Below are positions 15,831 to 24,063 of a DNA stretch of 64,000 nucleotides, piece after piece. The number at the start of each line of letters is the position of its first letter. Within the stretch, counting starts at the first letter, position 1. The notes under the pieces were generated by a model, which had not been told where the DNA came from, did no database searches, and worked only from the letters and a program-made list of their open reading frames with translations. Origin of the DNA: Palsa-883 sp963826975 (GTDB lineage Bacteria; Pseudomonadota; Alphaproteobacteria; Acetobacterales; Acetobacteraceae); contig CAWGZJ010000009.1 of assembly GCA_963826975.1 (NCBI GenBank), positions 124,001 to 188,000 of the forward strand. Reading direction: 5' to 3'. The position numbers and the translations under genes were made by a program.

Positions 15831-16375
15831 CCGAAACAACACCGCGGCTGCCGGGCGATCCATCGGCGCAGGCGTCGGTGGCGCGCATGATCCGGGTCGA
15901 CCACGCCGGCGAATACGGCGCGGTCCGCATCTACCAGGGGCAGCTTGCGGCATTGCGCTCGCGAGGCAAGGCCGACCTCGTGCGGCACATGCTGGCGCAG
16001 GAGCAGCGCCACCTCGACACGTTCACCGGTCTGATCGCCGACCGCGGGGTGCGCCCGACCGTGCTGCTGCCGTTCTGGCACCTGGCCGGCTTCGCGCTTG
16101 GTGCGATGACCGCGGCACTGGGCGAGCGCGCCGCGATGGCCTGCACCGTCGCTGTGGAGGAGGCGATCGACACTCACTACCAAAAACAGATCGTCGCCCT
16201 GGATCAGGCCGAGCCCGACTTGCGTGCCACCATCAGCAAATTCCGCGACGAGGAGCTAGAGCATCGCGACACCGGCCTGGCGCACGGCGCAGAGCAGGCG
16301 CCGGCCTATCGGCTGCTGCGCGCCGTCATCAAGACCGGCTGCCGGGCGGCAATCGCTCTAAGCGAGCGCATCTGA
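15827..16375 (+). CDS. coq7: Demethoxyubiquinone hydroxylase, Coq7/CatA type
   Basis: This di-iron carboxylate enzyme hydroxylates 2-polyprenyl-3-methyl-6-methoxy-1,4-benzoquinol (demethoxyubiquinol), the penultimate step of ubiquinone synthesis. The 182-residue protein has iron-ligand motifs in the ferritin-like order: E in DHAGEYGAVRIY, ExxH in AQEQRHLDTF, E in AVEEAIDTHYQ and ExxH in DEELEHRDTG. The hydrophobic stretch LAGFALGAMTAALG fits membrane association. It is translationally coupled to dsbB. Confidence 0.93.
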   Translation: MTETTPRLPGDPSAQASVARMIRVDHAGEYGAVRIYQGQLAALRSRGKADLVRHMLAQEQRHLDTFTGLIADRGVRPTVLLPFWHLAGFALGAMTAALGERAAMACTVAVEEAIDTHYQKQIVALDQAEPDLRATISKFRDEELEHRDTGLAHGAEQAPAYRLLRAVIKTGCRAAIALSERI

Positions 16376-16649
16376 CGTCTCTTCCTTCACCTCTCCCTCT
16401 GGGAGAGGTCGGAGCGCGTCAGCGCTCCGGGTGAGGGTCGAGCCACGAACCCAGTCGTTCGCCGCAAGCAGCACCCTCACCCGCCGCCCCTCTCTAAACG
16501 CCAAGCGCCCCCACCCCCCCGCGCCGCCCCAACAAGAAAGCAGGTGAACCCCGCCGCCAACCTGATACGCTCCCCACCAACAGCACGATCCGCCAAGCCC
16601 GGGTAAGCGAGCCCGGGTTCGGCAAACAGGTCTGGGAGGGGAAAAGTCG
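16376..16649. repeat. Intergenic space with double-hairpin repeat copy 2
   Basis: A CACCTCTCCC-type element sits at about 16385-16443, with a first stem CCTCTCCC/GGGAGAGG and a second stem GGAGCGC/GCGCTCC, ending in GTGAGGGTCGAGCCA. It belongs to the same family as the element at 6038-6098. The rest is C-rich and shows no gene. Confidence 0.6.
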
Positions 16650-17979
16650 ATGCCGCGCAACGGGACGACATCCAGCGAACGTGGCTGGATACGCGAGGTC
16701 ACGCACTACCAGTGGATGGTATTTCTGGTGGCCTGGCTCGGCTGGTCGCTGGACAACACAGACTTCAACCTGTTCGCCCTGGTGTTGCGCCCGGCGCTGA
16801 CCGAGTTGCTGGGTGGCAACCCCTCGATCGCCGAGATCGGCCGGGTGGGTGGCATCCTCAGCATGGTCGGGCTGCTCGGCTGGGCGCTTGGTGGATTCTG
16901 TTTCGGTGTCGTCGGTGACTACATCGGCCGCATCCGCACCCTGGCACTGAGCGTCGTGATGGTAGCGATCTTCACCGCGCTGCAGGGCTTCTCGCAGGGC
17001 CCGGTCATGTTCGGCATTTGCCGCTTCTTCACCGGCGTCGGCACCGGAGCGGAAATTGTGGTCGGCATCCCGCTGGTCGCCGAAGCCTTCGCCGAGGCAC
17101 AGCGTGCCAAGGTGCTGGGCATCATGATGACTGGTGGCGGGTTTGGCAGCCTGATCGGTGGCCAATTGTTCGCGTTGGTGGGCCCCTATGGCTGGCGCTA
17201 CGTGCTGTTCGCCGGCGTGCTGCCGGCACTGATCCTGCTGCTGATCCGTCGCGGCATGCAGGAGCCGGCGCGCTTCCAGGCGGTGCACGCACGGCGTCAG
17301 GCGCTAAGGTCGACCGGCCCCATGACCGAGGAAGACCGCAGGTTCCTCAGTTTCGCACCGAAACAGTTGTTCAGCCGGGAAAACCGCTACAGTACCATGG
17401 TCGGTGTACCTGTTCTGCGTGGGCTCCTTGCTGGCGATCTGGACCAGTCAGATCTGGCTACCGACCATCCAGGGTCAGGTGCTGGCCCGCAGTGGCATAG
17501 CCGGCCCCGCTGCCGTGCCGTTCATCGGCCACGGCATGATGCTGTGGGGGCTGGGTGGAATCCTGGGCTACACCGCATTCGGCTTCGTTGCCGACGCGAT
17601 CGGCCGCCGACCAACCATCGTGTTGTACAGCATCGGCACCATCGCCTCGGGCCTGTATCTGTATCTCGGCCTGCATGACTATGATTTATACCCAGTCATG
17701 CTGCCCATCTTTGGCTTCTGCGTGTTCGGTGTGTTCTCCGGCCACGCCGTCTACCTGCCGGAGCTCTTCCCAACACATGTGCGCGCCAGCGCGGTATCGT
17801 TCTGCAATGGCTCCGGGCGAGTGATCACCAGCTTCGGCCCGCTGGTGGCCGGCCTGTTGGCCGCGCCGTTCGGCGGCGATTTCGCCAAGGCGACTGCGGT
17901 GATGACCTGCTTCGCGGCACTGTCGATCGTTGCGATGGCACTGGGGCGGGAGACCAAGGACGATATCCTGCCGCTTTGA
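16650..17979 (+). pseudogene. MFS transporter, frame-disrupted
   Basis: Two overlapping open frames together make one 12-helix major facilitator transporter. The first, from 16650, carries the first six helices with DFNLFALVLRPALTELL and GDYIGRIRTLALS. The second, entered near 17404, carries the last six with FVADAIGRRPTIVL and ELFPTHVRASAVSF. A single extra base close to 17396-17405 breaks the frame; dropping one G from GTCGGTGTAC rebuilds TMV-VYLFCVGSL. Corrected length is about 442 residues, normal for the metabolite:proton symporter branch. The substrate is unknown. Given the other frame breaks in this window, a sequence error is as likely as real decay. Confidence 0.8.
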
Positions 17980-18439
17980 CCCCAGCGGACGCGCGACATC
18001 CGCTACCCCCGTCATGCCGGCGCAGGCCGGTATCCACGACTGTGTGCCAGGCATGGCGCTGATCTTGGAGGTGCAAGTCCTCTACGGGCCGATTGGCCGG
18101 AACCGTTAGCCGAAGGCAACTGCTCTGCCGCGAGGCAGGTGGGGAGGAAGCCGGAGGCAAAACTCGGAGCTGACGAACAGACATCGGATACCAGGCTGGT
18201 GCGGTGGGGTAACCCGGCAGTGGACGGGAACGCCCAAAAGCCAAGCGGACACGCGCACAGGTAAATCCGGCAGCGGCCGAGGGAAGGATCAGTGTCTTAC
18301 CCTGGGAGATCTCCGCATTTCTCCCGACGATCGGAGCAGGGGGCCGGCGACGGTTCTCGACGGGTGCGGAGAAGTCAGCCGAGGCCATAGTAGTTCGAGC
18401 AACCGGGCGAAGGGCCGAATTCGACAAGCAAGGAGCAGC

Positions 18440-19915
18440 TTGGACCGTTCGATGGACGTGAAGCGGCAGCAAGGCGGTGCGGACCAAAGGGACCTTCTCG
18501 ACGAGGCCCTGATGGCTGCGCTGCGCCACGGCGCAACCGGGGAAGGCGGAACCGGACCTGGAGCAAGCGAGGAGCCACAAGCGTCTGCGGCATGGTCGCA
18601 GGAACGAGCCTTGACGCGGCATCTGATGGAGGAAGTGACCGGCTCGGCGAACCTGAACCGAGCCTACAAACGGGTGAAGGCGAATGACGGCGCGGCGGGG
18701 GTGGACGGGATGGATGTCACCGAGCTGCTTGCGTGGATCGCCGGCAACCGCGAAGCGCTGATTGCAAGTTTGCTGGACGGCAGCTACCAGCCGCAGCCTG
18801 TGCGTGGGGTGCAAATCCCCAAGCCGGGCGGCGGGATGCGCCAGTTGGGCATCCCTACGGTGGTGGATCGTCTGGTGCAGCAGGCGATCGCGCAGACCCT
18901 GGAACCGTTGCTCGACCCGACGTTTTCGGCATCGAGCTTCGGCTTCCGTCCCGGACGCGGCGCACATGACGCGCTGCGACAGGCCCGGGAATACGTGGCC
19001 GACGGGTATGAGATCGTCGTGGACCTGGACCTCGAGAAGTTCTTCGATCGGGTCAACCACGACATTCTGATGTCCCGCCTGGCGCGGCGCATCGGCGACA
19101 AGCGCCTGCTGCGCATCATCCGGCGCTTCTTGCAGGCCGGCATGATGACAGACGGTGTGTGCAACGAACGGCACGAGGGCACGCCCCAGGGCGGCCCGCT
19201 GTCGCCACTGCTGTCCAATCTGCTGCTGGACGACCTGGACAAGGAGTTGGAACGCCGGGGACACCGCTTCTGCCGTTACGCCGACGATTGCAATATCTAT
19301 GTGCGGTCGCAGGCGGCGGGCGAGCGGGTGATGGCGTCGGTGACGTCGTTCCTGGAGGACAAGCTCCGGCTCAAGGTCAACCGGCAGAAGAGCGCAGTCG
19401 CTCCGGTCGGGGAACGTCAGTTCCTCGGCCACCGGCTGGGCAGGGGAGGCACGCTTGGTATCGGGCGCAAAAGTCTGGCCCGCGCCAAGGACCGCCTGCG
19501 GGAGATCACGCGCCGCAACCGGGGCGACTGCCCGCTGGAGCGGATGATCGAGCAGGCGAACCGCTTCACCGTGGGCTGGGTGACGTACTATCGCCACGCC
19601 CAGTGCAAGAGCGCGCTGCGCGACCTCGACGGATGGCTCCGTCGCAAGCTGCGTTGCGTGGAGCTCAAGCGCTGTAAGCTCGTCCGCACGATGGTCAGGT
19701 TTCTGATCGGGAACGGCGTGACGCGGGGCAACGCCCTGAAACTGGCCTCGTCGGGAAAGGGATGGTGGCGCCTGACCGACAGCCAGCAGGCCAAGCAGGC
19801 CATGCCCATCGCGTGGTTCGACGCGCTCGGGTTGACCCGGCTGGCCGACCATCATGCCGCACTCAACCTTGTCGGAAACCGCCGTGGTACGCGATCCGTA
19901 CGCCCGGTGGTGTGA
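18440..19915 (+). CDS. ltrA: Group II intron reverse transcriptase/maturase
   Basis: This intron-encoded protein helps the intron RNA fold and splice and copies it into new DNA sites. The 491-residue product has reverse-transcriptase blocks including PKPGGGMRQLGIPTVVDR, SFGFRPGRGAHDAL, DLDLEKFFDRVNHD, GTPQGGPLSPLLSN and the catalytic RYADDCNIY, then the maturase X domain (RFTVGWVTYYRH). No HNH endonuclease domain is visible after it. The likely start is TTG 18440, five bases after AGGAG at 18431; ATG 18452 is the alternative. The last 12 codons overlap ribozyme domain V, which is common in such introns. The frame is intact. Confidence 0.92.
   Translation: MDRSMDVKRQQGGADQRDLLDEALMAALRHGATGEGGTGPGASEEPQASAAWSQERALTRHLMEEVTGSANLNRAYKRVKANDGAAGVDGMDVTELLAWIAGNREALIASLLDGSYQPQPVRGVQIPKPGGGMRQLGIPTVVDRLVQQAIAQTLEPLLDPTFSASSFGFRPGRGAHDALRQAREYVADGYEIVVDLDLEKFFDRVNHDILMSRLARRIGDKRLLRIIRRFLQAGMMTDGVCNERHEGTPQGGPLSPLLSNLLLDDLDKELERRGHRFCRYADDCNIYVRSQAAGERVMASVTSFLEDKLRLKVNRQKSAVAPVGERQFLGHRLGRGGTLGIGRKSLARAKDRLREITRRNRGDCPLERMIEQANRFTVGWVTYYRHAQCKSALRDLDGWLRRKLRCVELKRCKLVRTMVRFLIGNGVTRGNALKLASSGKGWWRLTDSQQAKQAMPIAWFDALGLTRLADHHAALNLVGNRRGTRSVRPVV
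19878..19911 (+). ncRNA. Group II intron domain V
   Basis: This 34-base hairpin is the catalytic core of the ribozyme. The outer stem pairs ACCGCCG with CGGTGGT and the upper stem GTACG with CGTAC. It is followed by the domain VI stem at about 19914-19945 and the intron 3' end. Confidence 0.8.
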
Positions 19916-20082
19916 GAGGGGCGCTCCGCGAGGGGCGTCCCTACTCGATTGCCTTCGTTGTACCAAAGAAAGTCGTGGATATCGGCCGGAGCATGCCCTC
20001 GGACGCTTGACCCGGGGGCCGGCATGACGAGGCGCAGCACCGAAGAGTCGATCATTCCATTGCCGCTATTAAACCGCAGAAA

Positions 20083-21345
20083 TCACGATTTCCGCGTCGT
20101 CCCGTCCACGTTGCTCGACGCCGAGGGCAATACGAATTTGACCAGGATCACTTGATCGAGCATGCGGAAAAACGCCTCGGCACCGTAGCCGGCGAGGAAC
20201 GCCAGCCCCCCTGCGGTCAAAGTAAGTGTTGAGGCGATCCCGCCCGCACCTTGCGGAACCGCGACCGACGTGGATGGCGAGAAAAACAACCCAACAGCCA
20301 AACCCGCCATGACCCCGAGCGGCAGCCGCACCAGCGAAAGCGCGTAGTCACGCGGCGACAACGTGCTCTCACGGACCTTGCTTTGAATGTCTCGCACCGC
20401 GGCGGCGGTTGTACCAAGCAGCCCGAACAACATCGGCAGCGCGTAATTGGTGAACACCGCCAGCACGGCGGCGACGGCCTGTTCGCTGCCGGGGCTGTCG
20501 TTGCAGGCCCGCGGACCCTTTCCGCTGGTCGCCGCTGCGTTCGGTTCCTCGCTCGCTGCAACGCAAGGCGTGGATCTTTGCCGGCCGGGGTCCAGCAGTC
20601 CCTCCAGGAAGCGGAAGCTGCCCGATCGCTTGTATTCGCCAACGTCCTGATAAGCGAGTGCAAGCTGCCTGGAGGTTGCCGTCGGAGCAGGCACGACCAC
20701 CTGGCCGCCCGCACCAGTTGCCGCGGTAGATCCAAGCGCCGGCGCGGTGTTGTTGCTTGTCGCCAGTACGGTGGATTGTTGCCTTACCTCATCCAACCGG
20801 CGCAGCAAGGCCTGCCCCAGTGCCACGTGCCATGACGTCCAGGCGGCTAAAATGACGAGGAATCCCGCACAAAAGCTGAGTCCCAATAACAGATGGCGGA
20901 GTCGCCGCGCACCACGCTCAAGCGAGGGATATGCCCGCCGCGCGAATTCGAGCCGGGAATATTCGCCATGATCCGCCTTCTTGGCGCGCTGACCGACGAA
21001 CAGGCTGGTGAAGGCGATGCTGAACCCGCCGGCGGGATCAGCGAGTCGGTTCAGCTTATCCTTGACGCGCAGCAGAAACGCCGCGTTGTTGCCATTGACC
21101 TCAGCCGAACCGGTCGGCGGATAGCGAAACTGGCAGACTGTGCTGATTACTTGTGACGGACTGAGCGGGGGTGTCCCAAGGTCTGCCGCGGGCCCGGGCA
21201 GATCGGTCAGCTTGTCCAACGACCGATCCGTTCGGCCCGAGATGAAGTCGATCAGCAGGTAGACTTCATTCAGTTCGCGCTTGAAGATGACCTCTTCAAG
21301 AGCCTGCGTCTGTTCGCTGGGCTGGGCGCTCGGCGTACCGCTCAT
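20083..21345 (-). CDS. Uncharacterised membrane protein with four predicted transmembrane segments
   Basis: I do not recognise a named family. The 420-residue protein has a soluble N-terminal half of about 150 residues with a proline-rich patch, then a membrane segment at about 155-180 (LLLGLSFCAGFLVILAAWTSW). A loop of about 110 residues with three cysteines follows, probably extracytoplasmic. Three more hydrophobic segments lie at about 295-320, 345-365 and 380-405. The last contains GGLAFLAGYGAEAFFRMLDQ, a pattern seen in other uncharacterised bacterial membrane proteins. It stands alone between the intron-bearing repeat and a second palindromic repeat. Start: ATG 21345. Confidence 0.65.
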   Translation of the reverse strand: MSGTPSAQPSEQTQALEEVIFKRELNEVYLLIDFISGRTDRSLDKLTDLPGPAADLGTPPLSPSQVISTVCQFRYPPTGSAEVNGNNAAFLLRVKDKLNRLADPAGGFSIAFTSLFVGQRAKKADHGEYSRLEFARRAYPSLERGARRLRHLLLGLSFCAGFLVILAAWTSWHVALGQALLRRLDEVRQQSTVLATSNNTAPALGSTAATGAGGQVVVPAPTATSRQLALAYQDVGEYKRSGSFRFLEGLLDPGRQRSTPCVAASEEPNAAATSGKGPRACNDSPGSEQAVAAVLAVFTNYALPMLFGLLGTTAAAVRDIQSKVRESTLSPRDYALSLVRLPLGVMAGLAVGLFFSPSTSVAVPQGAGGIASTLTLTAGGLAFLAGYGAEAFFRMLDQVILVKFVLPSASSNVDGTTRKS

Positions 21346-21467
21346 TGGCCCGGTCCCCCGTCAGACAGCCAAGAACTCTTTCACTCTCGGGTCGAGTTTA
21401 GGCCGGAACCATTTCGCAGGCAAGTGATACCGGCAGTCCCAAACATTGACGCACGGGCCGCTACCCC

Positions 21468-21555
21468 CCGTCATGCCGGCGAAGGCCGGTATCCACGACT
21501 TTCTTTGCTGCAACGAAAGCAAGTCGTGAATACCGGCCCTCGCCGGCATGACGGG
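21468..21555. repeat. Palindromic intergenic repeat, copy B (intact)
   Basis: The left arm reads CCGTCATGCCGGCGAAGGCC and on to CCACGACTT; the right arm reads AAGTCGTGAATACCGGCC and on to CCGGCATGACGGG. The two arms of roughly 35 bases are nearly complementary around a loop of about 15 bases. It lies between the unknown membrane protein and the HNH gene and could terminate transcription in both directions. Confidence 0.8.
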
Positions 21556-21675
21556 CGGCAACCGCGGTGCGTCAATCTTTAGGGTGCCCGGGACGAGAGG
21601 ACAGAGCCGGACCGGCGACTGCTGGCGTCACCGCCGACCACACCGCGCCATGCCAGCCGCGCAGCCACCACCGGC

Positions 21676-22236
21676 TCAACTTTCCAGTTCGGTGTCCCAA
21701 TACAGATAGTCGCGCCAGCTCTCGTGCAGGTAATTCGGCGGAAACGCCCGCCCGGTCTCCTGCAGCTCCCACGTCGTCGGCTGGCGAGGGCTGGCGCGCG
21801 GGAACATGCGGCATTCCCGCGGCAGCCGCGACCCCTTCTGCAAATTGCAGTGCCCGCAGGCGGTCACGACGTTCTGCCAGGTGGTCCGCCCGCCGCGCGA
21901 GCGAGGCACCACGTGATCGAACGTCAGGTCGTGCGCCGGCGATCGGTCCCCGCAATACTGGCAGGTGAAGGCGTCACGCAGGAACACGTTGAACCGGGTG
22001 AACGCCGGCCGCCGCGCCGACGGGATGTAGTCCTTCAGCGCGATCACGCTGGGCAGCCGCATCCTATGGCTGGGGGAACGGACCTCGGTTTCGTACTCGG
22101 ACAGCACGGAGACGCGATCGAGGAACACCGCCTTCACCGCATCCTGCCATCCCCAGAGCGACAGCGGGAAATACGATAGCGGGCGGAAATCCGCGTTCAG
22201 CACAAGCGCCGGATAGAACTGTCCGCCGTCGGGCAA
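21676..22236 (-). CDS. HNH endonuclease family protein
   Basis: This 186-residue protein has a single HNH (beta-beta-alpha-metal) nuclease domain with two zinc-binding CxxC pairs. These are CQYCGDRSPAHDLTFDHVVP, with the catalytic DH, and ACGHCNLQKGSR, with the N of the motif. The N-terminal part (LVLNADFRPLSYFPLSLWGW) is typical of a widespread stand-alone HNH family in alphaproteobacteria whose physiological role is unknown. The likely start is TTG 22236, seven bases after AAGGGAG. No methylase or restriction partner is next to it, so a restriction-modification role is not supported. Confidence 0.88.
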   Translation of the reverse strand: MPDGGQFYPALVLNADFRPLSYFPLSLWGWQDAVKAVFLDRVSVLSEYETEVRSPSHRMRLPSVIALKDYIPSARRPAFTRFNVFLRDAFTCQYCGDRSPAHDLTFDHVVPRSRGGRTTWQNVVTACGHCNLQKGSRLPRECRMFPRASPRQPTTWELQETGRAFPPNYLHESWRDYLYWDTELES

Positions 22237-22418
22237 GCACCGCTCCCTTGCGAACGGAGCGCAAACACTGGTGGCTCGGCTACTGTCGACCGGCCAGATG
22301 TTGTACGCCGCCGAGAACTCGACGCGTTTATGACAAACGCCGCCGCAGGTCGCAAGCGCAAGCCGGACGCGCGGGGCGTGGATTCATGCCGCTGTAATGG
22401 GCCGCGCAGAACGGGTCG

Positions 22419-23069
22419 TCATGCGAAGCCGCGCTGCAAGGCCAGCGCCCCCATGGCCAGCCCGGTGTCATCAATGCCGTGTCCCAGGCGGGGAACGTAA
22501 GTCGCGTCCACCGGAACTCCGGCAGCGCGCAGCGCCGCCTCGGCCGCGTGTGAACGATCGACCGGCACGACGTCGTCCGCCTCGCCATGCACCAGCAGCA
22601 CGGGCGGGCGGTGGGTGAGTTCCGCCGCCAGGCTCTCGGGCGCGATCAGCGCGCCGGAGAATGCCAGGATCGCCCGCGGCGCGGCGGCGCGGCGCAGCCC
22701 GGTGAACAGCGCGGTCATCGCGCCCTGGCTGAACCCCATCAGCGCGTAGGCGTCCGCCGCCAGCGCCAGGCGGGCCAGCTCGGCATCGAGAAACGGGTTG
22801 AGGAACGTCGCGGCGCGCCGCACTCCGGCCTCGACAACTGGCGGCGAGCGATCGGCGACGCTCCACCATTGCCTGCCGGTCGGCCCCAGATCGCACGGGT
22901 CGGGTGCGCTCGGCGCGACGAATGCGGCGTCCGGCAGCGCGCGCGCCCAGGTCGGTGCCAGATCGATCAGGTCATAACCGTCGGCGCCGAGCCCGTGGCA
23001 CAGCACAACAAGCTGCTTCGGCGCGGTGCCCGAGGCCGGCCCCCAGCGTGGTCCGTCAAGCTCCACCAT
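22419..23069 (-). CDS. Phospholipase/carboxylesterase (alpha/beta hydrolase)
   Basis: This 216-residue esterase of the YpfH/carboxylesterase-2 family has the oxyanion region VVLCHGLGADGYDL, the nucleophile elbow LMGFSQGAMTAL and the catalytic Asp in LLVHGEADDVVPV. The His is in PRLGHGIDD. It cleaves short acyl or thio esters in the cytosol. Start: ATG 23069 behind AAGGAGACC; the open frame further upstream is not coding. It is the last gene of the four-gene minus-strand operon after the 2-hydroxyacid dehydrogenase (47-bp gap), so it may release or trim the substrate of that pathway. Confidence 0.88.
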   Translation of the reverse strand: MVELDGPRWGPASGTAPKQLVVLCHGLGADGYDLIDLAPTWARALPDAAFVAPSAPDPCDLGPTGRQWWSVADRSPPVVEAGVRRAATFLNPFLDAELARLALAADAYALMGFSQGAMTALFTGLRRAAAPRAILAFSGALIAPESLAAELTHRPPVLLVHGEADDVVPVDRSHAAEAALRAAGVPVDATYVPRLGHGIDDTGLAMGALALQRGFA

Positions 23070-23116
23070 GGCGGTCTCCTTCCATAACGACACAACGCCA
23101 CCCACCCACAACCACC

Positions 23117-24049
23117 TCACACCACCCGATGCAGCAGCGCCTCGCCGGCCGCCAGCCGCCGGCAGTTCTCCGCCGCCATGCTGAAACTGCGATCGAACGT
23201 GCCCGTGGTCAGCCACGCAATGTGCGGCGTCAGCACGACATTCGGCAGCCGCAACAGCGGATCAGCCGCATCGATCGGCTCCTGCACGAACACGTCCAGC
23301 CCAGCCGCCACCAGCCGCCCGCCACGCAGCGCCGTCTCCAGCGCCCGCGCATCAACCAGCCCGCCCCGCGCGGTGTTCACCAGGATCGCCCCCCGCTTCA
23401 TCCGCGCCAGCGCCGCCGCGTCGATCAGGTTGGCGGTCTCCTCGGTCAGCGGCACATGCAGGCTCACCATGTCTGCCTCGGCCAGCAACACATCGAGCGG
23501 CCGCCAGGTCCCCACCGCATCCGCAACCCGCCGCCGCGCCGTGTAGATCACGTGGCAGCCGAGCGCGACCAGCACCGGCGCCAGCAGACGCGGAATTGCG
23601 CCATATCCCACCAGCCCGACCACGCGCCCGCCCAGTTCGCCAATCCCATCCTGCAGCAGCGGATCAAGCCATACGCCCCCGCGCAACCCGGCATCGAACT
23701 TGGGGATCCGTCGCAGCGTCGCCAGCATCAGCGCCAGCGTCAGCTCGGCCACCGCGCGCGCGTTGGTGCCCGGCAGGTTGCACACCGGGATGCCCCGCGC
23801 GATCGCCGCCTCCAGATTGATCGTGTTCACGCCGACGCCGATCTTCTGGATCAGCTTCAGCTTCGGCGCCGACACGATCATCGCCTCGGTGCAACGTTTC
23901 AGCACATGCCACAGCACGTCGGTCTCCGGCAGCGCCCGCGCCAGCGCAGCCTCGTCATCCTCGGCACAAACCGTGATCCGCAAGCCCGGCACGGCGGCAA
24001 GCCGCGCCGCCAGATCGGGACCGGCCGTGTAATGAAACAGCACGTTCAT
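23117..24049 (-). CDS. D-isomer-specific 2-hydroxyacid dehydrogenase
   Basis: The 310-residue NAD(P)-dependent enzyme interconverts a 2-oxo acid and a D-2-hydroxy acid. The dinucleotide-binding loop is VVGLVGYGAIPRL, with the last glycine of GxGxxG replaced by proline. The catalytic Arg is in ILVNTARGGLVDA, the Glu in VFVQEPID and the His in VLTPHIAWLTTG. It begins at ATG 24049, 14 bases after the enolase-like gene stops, so the two are co-transcribed. It is more like the hydroxypyruvate/phosphoglycerate reductase branch than D-lactate dehydrogenase, but the substrate cannot be named. Its partners (kinase, enolase-like) suggest a branched or sugar-derived 2-oxo acid. Confidence 0.88.
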   Translation of the reverse strand: MNVLFHYTAGPDLAARLAAVPGLRITVCAEDDEAALARALPETDVLWHVLKRCTEAMIVSAPKLKLIQKIGVGVNTINLEAAIARGIPVCNLPGTNARAVAELTLALMLATLRRIPKFDAGLRGGVWLDPLLQDGIGELGGRVVGLVGYGAIPRLLAPVLVALGCHVIYTARRRVADAVGTWRPLDVLLAEADMVSLHVPLTEETANLIDAAALARMKRGAILVNTARGGLVDARALETALRGGRLVAAGLDVFVQEPIDAADPLLRLPNVVLTPHIAWLTTGTFDRSFSMAAENCRRLAAGEALLHRVV

Positions 24050-24063
24050 CCGCGCACCTGCCG

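Larger units (their letters stand above)
18042..19949 (+). mobile_element. Group II intron with reverse transcriptase/maturase
   Basis: The 1908-bp intron begins with the consensus GTGTG at 18042 and ends in AT at 19949 after a recognisable domain V and VI. The boundaries follow from comparison with the uninterrupted repeat at about 35096, where CCACGACT runs straight into TGCCTTCG. Domain V is the 34-base hairpin at 19878-19911, and domain VI the following stem around GGGGCGCTCC and GGGGCGTCCC. The first 400 bases form the ribozyme domains I-III and have no gene. The intron lies in a palindromic repeat, not in a gene, so splicing would cost the host nothing. Confidence 0.9.
18009..20027. repeat. 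Palindromic intergenic repeat (copy A) split by the group II intron
   Basis: The left arm ends at 18041 (CCGGTATCCACGACT) and the right arm resumes at 19950 (TGCCTTCG, then AGTCGTGGATATCGGCC and later GGCCGGCATGACG). Related intact palindromes lie at 21468-21555 and about 35054-35163, all with CGTCATG-CCGG and CCACGACT as arm landmarks. The right arm of this copy is interrupted near 19995-20015. Confidence 0.75.
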
